64,000 bases of DNA from Thinopyrum elongatum (lineage: Eukaryota > Streptophyta > Magnoliopsida > Poales > Poaceae), in NCBI GenBank assembly GCA_011799875.1, contig CM022298.1, forward strand, positions 52,590,318-52,654,317. Reading direction: 5' to 3'. Numbering within the stretch: position 1 is the first letter of the stretch; each line of letters begins with the position of its first letter. The position numbers and the translations under genes were made by a program. Below the pieces are notes generated by a model. The model searched no databases, was not told the origin of the DNA, and was given only the letters and a program-made list of their open reading frames with translations. This document shows, piece after piece, positions 57,781 through 64,000 of the stretch.

Positions 57781-60700
57781 TTACTCTGAATCGTCTATAT
57801 ATGCTCCGGGATCATTAAATGCATCATCATCATCACTATCAGTGATGAGCTCATCATCATCATTAATAAATGCATCAACATGTGGAAGGCCTCCTTTACG
57901 TAATTGTTCAAGCATTGAAAGGTCATCTGCAGCAGTAACTTCTTCTTGTTCCGGCTCTTCTTGTTCCGGCTCAGGGGTGAAGTCGGATTCACTATCGCTG
58001 TCTACTTCAATGTTCAGGGGTACAGTTGGGCGGTTCTTGAAATGTTTTTTGGAAAGACGTGTTTCTTGGAAGAATTCTCCTTCGTCATATGTGTCTTGGT
58101 CATAATCCTCTTCATTGGGGGGAGGTGGTCTAACACGTGGCGGCACTTCATAAACGACATCCCAACCACTGAGATTTGAATCACTTTGACAGGCCCACGG
58201 TAGATAGAAAACTTGGGTTGCCTGTTGAGCCGTAATATAGACATCGGGAACATCCAAATGGGTGCTTTGTTTGATTTCGACTAGCCCTATATGTTCATGA
58301 GTCCTTCTAGTATCCTTCGGCTGGAACCAATAACATCTGAAGACTACGACGTTTGGTGGGTTTTCACCATAGAATTGAAGTTCATAAATTGCTTCAACTC
58401 TTCCATAATACTCAATACCTCCTTCGCCGATAGCAGAGACACAACAATTTGTAGACTTTCAGTCGGCCATAGATAGCTCTTTGCCATAGGTACGAAAGCG
58501 ATACCCGTTGATGTCGTATTTGTCAAATGAACGGACCTTATAGTCAAAACCATTAGCTACTTGTCTCAATTCGGCATCCATAATCTCTGAATTAGCCTAC
58601 AAGTTTAATACGAAAGGATTGTTGCATTAGTCGCAAATTAGCCAAAGAAATGAAATGGTCTAATGGAAATTACCGTTTGTTTGAACCAAGAGATGAAACC
58701 GGGATAGGCGCCTCCTTGCTTCGCGAGAAGCTCATACTCTTCGATAGAATCCTTTTGTATCACTGCACCATACGAGAATATGGCGACGTATCGACTGCAT
58801 CAAATATCCCGGAATAAGAGCAGTTCAAAGGAATTAGAAATTGCGAAACAATGTACGGAGATCTTACTCGATGTACGGCCGCACTTCTGTTAGGTTGTTG
58901 AAGAGATACAGCGAAATGGTCCGCCATTCTTCAACACCCAACGGTACTGGTTTCCAACCACTGGCTGGTGCGAGATCCCCTTTGAATAGGCTGAGGTTGG
59001 ATTGACCCTTTTTAGGGTCGTCAGCATTGTACCGAGGCTTCGGATTATGCAAATGAGGATTTTTGGCTTCGTAGTGTGCTGTCACGAAGTTTGCCACCTC
59101 CTCAGTGATGAATGCCTCGGCCATCGATGCTTCAATTCTACGTTTGTTTTTACATTTTGCTCGAAGCGTCTTCTGCATTCTCTCAGTTGAGTAGCACCAA
59201 CGATTTTGCACGGGCCCTCCCAATCTTGCCTCGGTCGGGAGATGCAAAATCAAGTGCTGCATTGGATTAAACATGCTCGGCGGAAAGATTTTCTCTAACT
59301 TGCAGATCAACTCCGGTGCCAACTGTTCCATTTCTTCGAGGAGGCCAGGCGATAGTTCTTTCGCACAAAGAACACGGAAGAAATAGCTCAGCTCTGCCAG
59401 TACTAGCCATTCATCCTCAGGGATGAAGCCACGCAACATCACCGGCATTATCCGCTCAATCCATATGTGCCAATCATGACTTTTTAGACCAAATATTTTC
59501 AATTTTTCAAGACTCGCTCCCCTCTTTAGATTTGCTGCATACCCATCGGGGAACATCAACTGCATTTTCACCCACAGAATAATTTCCCTCATAGCTGGCC
59601 TTCCAAGATTGAACCATGCCTTTGGCTTCGTGAAGTTCCGCTTTCCTTTCGGATCTTGCATGTTTTGTAACGGTCTATCACGTAGCTCCTCTTGATCGAC
59701 TCTAGCCTTAGGATTATCCTTTGACTTCCCCTCTATGCCGAACAATGTGCCAAAAATGGCTTCGGCGATGTTCTTTTCGGTGTGCATCACGTCGATGTTG
59801 TGTGGGCAAAGGAGGTCTTTGAAGTAAGGCAGATCCCATAAGCATGTCTTGTGAGTCCAGGCGTGTTCCTTATTATACCCCTTGAAATACCCTGGACGCA
59901 CTGGATCTGGCTCGAGAGCGTTTAACTGATCTAGGGTTTGTTGGCCTGTCAACGCAGGTGGTGCAGAGTGTTTGACAACTCTACCTTTCATGAAGTTCTT
60001 CTTGTCTTTCCTGAACTTATGGTGAGGATCTAGAAACGGTCTATGCAAGTCAAAGCAACTATACTTGTGCCCTGCGGTCAGCCAACGAAACTCAAGAGCT
60101 CCCTTGCATGTGGGGCACGGGAACCTTCCATGCACACACCAGCCAACGAATAGCGCATACGCCGGCAAGTCATGCGTCGAGTACATGTACCAGGCACGCA
60201 TTATGAAGTTCTGTTTGCTAAAGGCGTCGTATGTCTTGAACCCATTATCCCAAGCTTCTTGTAATTCGTCCTTAAGCGGCTGCATGTACACATTCATATT
60301 CTTCCCCGGATAGTTGGGCCCTGGAATTATCAACGTCAGGAAAATGTTCTTTCTTTGCATAATCTGTCCGGGGGGGAGATTGAGTGGAATGACAAACACG
60401 GGCCAACAACTGTATTGGGTTGCCGTCTGACCATACACACTGAACCCATCCGTGCTGATGGCGACTCGAGGATGCCTTGGATCTGCCGTTTTTTCCTTAT
60501 GTAATGCATCGAAGCGCTTCCACGCTACACCATCCGATGTGTGCACCATCATCACATTCCCATCTGCATCACGTTCGGTTCTTTTGCCCGTTTTGTGCCA
60601 TGTCATATGTCTGGCCGTCTCTTTGACCATGAAAAGACGTTGAAGTCTTGGTACGATTGGCAAATACCGAAGAACATTAACGGGTATTTTGGTCTGCGTC

Positions 60701-61419
60701 TTCTCACCCATACCATTGTCTACCACAACATACTTGGATGACTCGCAAAAGGGACAATAGTTCAAGTCCTCATACTGGTGCCTAAATAAGACACATCCTT
60801 TCTCACAGGCATGTATCTTCTCATAGGGCATCTTAAGAGCACGGAGGATTTTGTCTGACTGGTACAGGTTTGTAGGTAGCACATGGCCTTTGGGTAGAAA
60901 TCGTCCGAATACTGTCATCATCGCGTCGTAGCATTCTCTACCCAAGTTGAACTGAGCCTTCAAAGCCATGATTTGTGAGATGGCATCCAGCTGACAAAGC
61001 TCAGTGTGCTCGTGGAGAGGACGTTTTGAGGACTCCAACATTTCAGTGAAGGCCTTTGCAGATTCCTCCATCTCCTCGTCCGAGTCCCGAGCATCGTCAA
61101 AGTCTTGCACCATGTCTTCCATCCCGGTACCATGCTCGTCGGTGCGACGACGAACCACCTCAGGTCTGGCACGTTGGGCAGACTCACCATGAAATGTCCA
61201 GACCGTGTAACCAGGCGTAAAACCAAACTTCTGCAGGTGTTTACTCATTTCAAGCTCGTCCCTCTTATTAAAGTTGTCGCACCGGACACAGGGGCACCAG
61301 CTTAATCTCTGGCCATTAGCAAATGCGTCTCTAACAAACTCTTTGGTTTTTGTTAACCATTCACCGGTCCAAACTTTCTGACTAGTGTAACCGGTGTACA
61401 TCCACGCACGATCACTCAT
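57781..61419 (-). pseudogene. tnp2: Tnp2-like CACTA transposase, three exons, one premature stop
   Basis: Exon 1 is 61419-58868, exon 2 is 58794-58674 and exon 3 is 58596-57781. The introns, 58795-58867 and 58597-58673, have GT…AG ends and compatible phases. Joined length is 3489 bases (1162 residues plus stop). The N-terminal transposase-associated domain has MSDRAWMYTGYTS and CPCVRCDNF. The Tnp2 core follows at about 170-560 (ISTDGFSVYG, FLTLIIPGPNYPGKNMNVYMQPL, CPTCKGA, HNIDVMHTEKNIAEA). A DUF4218-like part comes next (MPVMLRGFIPEDEWLVLAELSYFFR, HLILHLPTEARLGGPVQNRW), then DUF4216-like exon 3 (DVPDVYITAQQATQVFYL) and an acidic tail. An in-frame TGA at 58461-58459 after KELSMAD truncates it. 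The change is consistent with CGA to TGA at a methylated CpG. Confidence 0.9.
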
Positions 61420-61553
61420 ATTGACTTCCTACTAGACAGACAATAAATATATACATCATTAAGCAAACCATATCCATTAGTTAATGGAGTTTGTCAGTTC
61501 TATTACGTCCATGCAACCTACATGCTAATAGGTAAAGATAGGTCCTAATCCCA
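61420..61553 (-). other. Upstream region of tnp2
   Basis: Proximal 5' flank of tnp2. No clear TATA box was assigned. Confidence 0.4.
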
Positions 61554-61769
61554 CCCGAGTATGTGTAGATTGAGTTCGTTTTCCCATGCTCTGCTCCGGA
61601 TCCGACGCAAAATTTCGGCAGCACCTCCCCGTTGTTCTCCTGATACACGTCTCGGCAATAAGCAGAGAGGATGTGTACCCGGAGAACAACAGGGAGGCAC
61701 TGACGAAATTCTGCATCGGATCCGGAGCAGAGCATATAGGAAAACGAACCCAATCTACTCATACTCGGG
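61554..61769. repeat. Long hairpin (about 95-100 bp arms) upstream of tnp2
   Basis: Arm 61554-61648 pairs with 61673-61769 with scattered mismatches and small bulges; the loop is about 24 bases. Shared blocks include ctctgctccggatccga and gttgttctcc. Length and near-perfect pairing resemble a young miRNA or hairpin-siRNA precursor. Transcription is not shown. Confidence 0.85.
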
Positions 61770-62157
61770 CTGTCCATGGATAACGTTGGACAATTCGAAA
61801 GAATCACGATTATAAATATGCAAATGCATGCATATTTATAGATGTAACCCTTTCGAACGGGAGACGCATAGTGGTTACGCATACTGATGACGGACACCTA
61901 TAGCTAGCTAGTTTCATTGGCACGAAGACCGGAATAGAGCAAATGTAGGGGGGAGGAGGAGATGTCATTTGTGCTCACCAAGGAAAGCAGGGGCGGAGCT
62001 CGTCGAACGCACGGGGAGGTCGTCAAACACCACACCCTTGCAGCGACGAAACAACTGCACATTTTAAATCCACCTGATTAACACAAATATATATGATGTT
62101 TTGCATAACAAAATCGAAAAATATACGACCTAACTCATAATTCACAAATATATGACC
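61770..62157. other. CACTA non-coding region
   Basis: No ORF or known site recognised. Confidence 0.5.
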
Positions 62158-62287
62158 CCGTCGGGGTCGGGGTCGGGGCAGGGTCGGGGTGTGGTGTCAG
62201 GGTGTAGGTGTCGATCGGGATGTCAGGATGTCGTATGTCGGGGTCGATCAGGGTGTCGATCAGGGTGTCGGGGTCAGGGTCAGGGTG
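62158..62287. repeat. GGGGTC-type minisatellite
   Basis: Irregular tandem units gtcgggg, gtcaggg and gtcgatcaggGt fill about 130 bp. The period is 6-12 bases. Confidence 0.8.
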
Positions 62288-62639
62288 AAATTTCATGAGA
62301 GAAGACATAAACATCAAGTGCAACAATTAACATTGTACAAAGTTGAAAACTTGCTACTACGACGAGGTAAAGTTCCTTTGCGAAATCTATAGTCTTGAAA
62401 GCGATATATAATAGCATCATCATCAACCTTTGCAAATATTTCTCGCTCAGTAATTATTTGGTCAGTAGCAACAACGATAAGCAGTACTGCAGTAGCAAAT
62501 ACTAACATTATAGCAAGCAGATCAAAAAATGTTCAATCTACAAAATTTTAACAACAACAGCAAGGCAGTAGCAGTCAGTGTAGCACAATGCACATGCACA
62601 TATTATCCTGTCTGTGAGTGAGTGAGTCTGTCCATTACC
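62288..62639. other. CACTA non-coding region
   Basis: AT-rich segment between the minisatellite and the G-rich tract. No feature supported. Confidence 0.45.
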
Positions 62640-63345
62640 AATCCGGCTCTTCAGTGCGGCTGCGGCTGCGGCAGACGGCGTGGCGGACAGGCAGAGTCGC
62701 GGAGACCAGGGCAAGGGAGGCCGGAGCCGGAGCGAGCCGGCGTGCAGAGCAGAGTGAGCCGCAGCCCGCAGGAGAGAGGAGAGAGGGAGAGCGGGCGGAG
62801 CGGGGGTAGCTGGCGGAGGCGCGGAGCGGCGAGGCAGGAAGGCGGAGCAGCGGAGTGGAGGAGGGAGGGGGCGCGCGGTGGGGAGAGGGGAGGGGGCAGG
62901 GGTGGAGGGGGAGGGGGAGGGGGGCGGCGATGGAGGGAGGGAGGGAGGGGGCGCGGGTGGAGGGAGGGAGGGAGGGGGCGGCGGTGGAGGGGGAAGGGAG
63001 GGGGCGGCGGTGGAGGAGGGAGGGAGGGAGGCGGCGCGGAGCGGGTGATAGGGGGTAGGGGGGGAAGGGAGAGGGGAGGAGGGCGAGAGGTTGGCGGGAG
63101 GGGGAGGGGGAGGGAAGAGGGGAGGAGGAAGGGAGGAGGGGGAGGACCGGAGCGAGGGACATGAGACGGGAGGAGGACGGGAGGAGGACTGTGAGGGAGG
63201 GGGGGCAGGAGGCGGGTGAGGAGGCATGCGCGGCGGTGTGCGGGAGGGGGCGGCGGCGGCGGGGCCGGCGCGCGTGCGGGAGGCAGAGGGTGGGGAGGCG
63301 GGAGAAAGAGATGGAGGAGGGCGCGCGCGCGGGGGGCCAAATTAA
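62640..63345. repeat. G-rich, strand-asymmetric low-complexity tract
   Basis: Mostly (GGGA)n, GGAGGG and GGCGG words on the plus strand, particularly 62850-63200. The long ORFs across it are proline- or glycine-rich translations of the repeat. It lies in the 5' region of the transposon, upstream of tnp2, and has many runs able to form G-quadruplexes. Confidence 0.8.
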
Positions 63346-63771
63346 CCCCCCGCATTGCCGGACGGCAAAGAATTCTTTGCCGTCCGCCAGCAGACGGCAA
63401 AGAGGATGACCGTTAGACGGCCACCGCCGTGAAACTGTGGGCCCCTCTTACCTCTTTGCCGTCTGCTGGCAGACGGCAAAGAAATCTTTGCCGTCTGCCA
63501 GCAGACGGCAAAGAAGTGGCCCGTGTGACCTACCCAGTGCAGTACCCCCATGGGGTCCACTTTGGACTTTGCCGTTTGCTGGCGGATGGCAAAGAACTCT
63601 TTGCCGTCTGCTGGCGGACGGCAAAGAGCTCGCAGATGGCAAAGACCCTGTTTGCCATCAGCTGGTTCTTTGCCGTCTGCTTTGAGAAGACAGACGGCAA
63701 AGAGCCTCTTTGCCATCAGCTGGCAGACGGCAAAGAGCTGGCAGATGGCAAAGACCCAGATTCCAGTAGTG
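63345..63771. repeat. Right subterminal repeat array and terminal inverted repeat
   Basis: Paired copies of ctttgccgtctgc and gcagacggcaaag, many forming short palindromes (for example around 63370 and 63480), end in the TIR 63740-63771. Confidence 0.88.
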
Positions 63772-63833
63772 TTATCCTCATTGCTGCACAGAAAAATTAT
63801 GTCCTTGATGCACCGCTAGGTGACAGACCTATT

Positions 63834-64000
63834 GAAAGTGCGTTATATCGACTAGAGGGGGGTGAATAGGCAATTTTTACAAATTCATCACTGAGGAAAT
63901 TCAACTTGAGGAATTTCCTAAGTAACGAACTACTAGCAGCGGAATAAGTACTCAGGTGCAAGCATAACATGGCAGTAACACAGTCATCATGATGATATGA
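63834..64000 (+). repeat. Start of another, unidentified element
   Basis: Copia leader similarity stops at about 63833 and new sequence begins (t)gaaagtgcgttatatcgact followed by agaggggggtgaatag. The TG-start and abrupt junction suggest an LTR inserted in the Copia leader. The other end is outside the window. Confidence 0.5.

Larger units (their letters stand above)
56093..63771 (-). mobile_element. CACTA (En/Spm) DNA transposon, 7.7 kb
   Basis: Both ends begin CACTAC(A/T)GGAATC and match over about 32 bp with five mismatches. TSDs are TTA (56090-56092 and 63772-63774). Subterminal arrays of TTTGCCGTCTGC-type motifs in both orientations occur at 56093-56590 and 63345-63771. A Tnp2 transposase gene and a second gene run on the minus strand. 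Coding defects make it probably non-autonomous now. Removing it restores the Copia leader exactly (…gaggattatcctcattgctg…). Confidence 0.95.
51392..63833 (+). mobile_element. Angela/BARE-like Copia element, 5' part, interrupted by two insertions
   Basis: Consists of the LTR (51392-53160), a PBS-like site, and leader at 53176-54229, 55821-56092 and 63775-63833. The leader is split by a solo LTR and a CACTA transposon. Removing both joins the leader smoothly at their TSDs. Identification rests on recalled similarity of the LTR start (gaaatatgccctagaggcaa) and leader to Angela/BARE elements. Gag-pol would lie beyond the break at 63833 and is not present here. Confidence 0.85.

Noticed and set aside
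62538..63400. Proline-rich and glycine-rich ORFs of up to 249 residues
   Set aside because: They are translations of a GGGA-type low-complexity tract, open on both strands; no protein evidence.
1..64000. Host protein-coding genes
   Set aside because: Every ORF with recognisable domains belongs to a transposable element; no other ORF shows exon structure or family motifs.

Overview
The window is intergenic DNA from a large grass genome, almost certainly Triticeae (wheat, Aegilops, barley or rye). No host gene, tRNA or rRNA is visible. Nearly everything is nested transposable elements. Names such as Sabrina, WHAM, Angela and Athila are recalled from memory of the families, not from a search. 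Boundaries come from target-site duplications (TSDs), LTR ends, primer-binding sites (PBSs) and protein motifs read in the sequence.

Layout, left to right. (1) 1-626 is a repetitive target sequence carrying a Stowaway-type MITE at 170-472. (2) 627-33111 is one minus-strand Ty3/Gypsy insertion with TSD GATGG at both outer ends. It is a mosaic of two Sabrina-like, RT-less gag-protease elements joined at 29335/29336. Three later insertions sit in it: a WHAM-like Athila-type Gypsy element (2927-13112, TSD GACAA) with gag, a frameshifted pol and an extra 3' ORF; an 11.4 kb Gypsy chromovirus (17503-28928, TSD GTAGA) with an intact 1443-codon gag-pol ORF; and a 471 bp hAT-type element (29864-30334, 8 bp TSD) whose empty site is preserved in the sister copy at about 15400. 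(3) 33188-33412 is an N gap, followed to about 36205 by AT-rich DNA with a fold-back repeat.

(4) 36512 to about 51222 is an inverted, degraded copy of about 19130-33187. It has the same nested insertions in reverse order, every landmark interval is 4-8 percent longer, reading frames are shattered and low-complexity inserts are present. The simplest explanation is a long-read fold-back or unpolished-contig artefact around the gap. A real inverted duplication is possible but does not fit the youth of the intact arm.

(5) 51392-63833 is an Angela/BARE-like Copia 5' LTR and leader. It is interrupted by a perfect solo LTR (54230-55815, TSD ACTAC) and by a 7.7 kb CACTA (En/Spm) transposon (56093-63771, TSD TTA). 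The CACTA carries a three-exon Tnp2 transposase gene with one in-frame TGA and a truncated second gene. The last 167 bases enter another, unidentified element.

How the parts relate: the WHAM-like element encodes RT and integrase. The Sabrina-like mosaic encodes only Gag-protease but has a near-identical tRNA-Asp-type PBS, so it fits a non-autonomous partner of an Athila-type element. The chromovirus and the Copia element use Met-tRNA-type PBSs. Most relevant to any user of this sequence: roughly 15 kb (36512-51222) is suspect and should not be read as independent biology.
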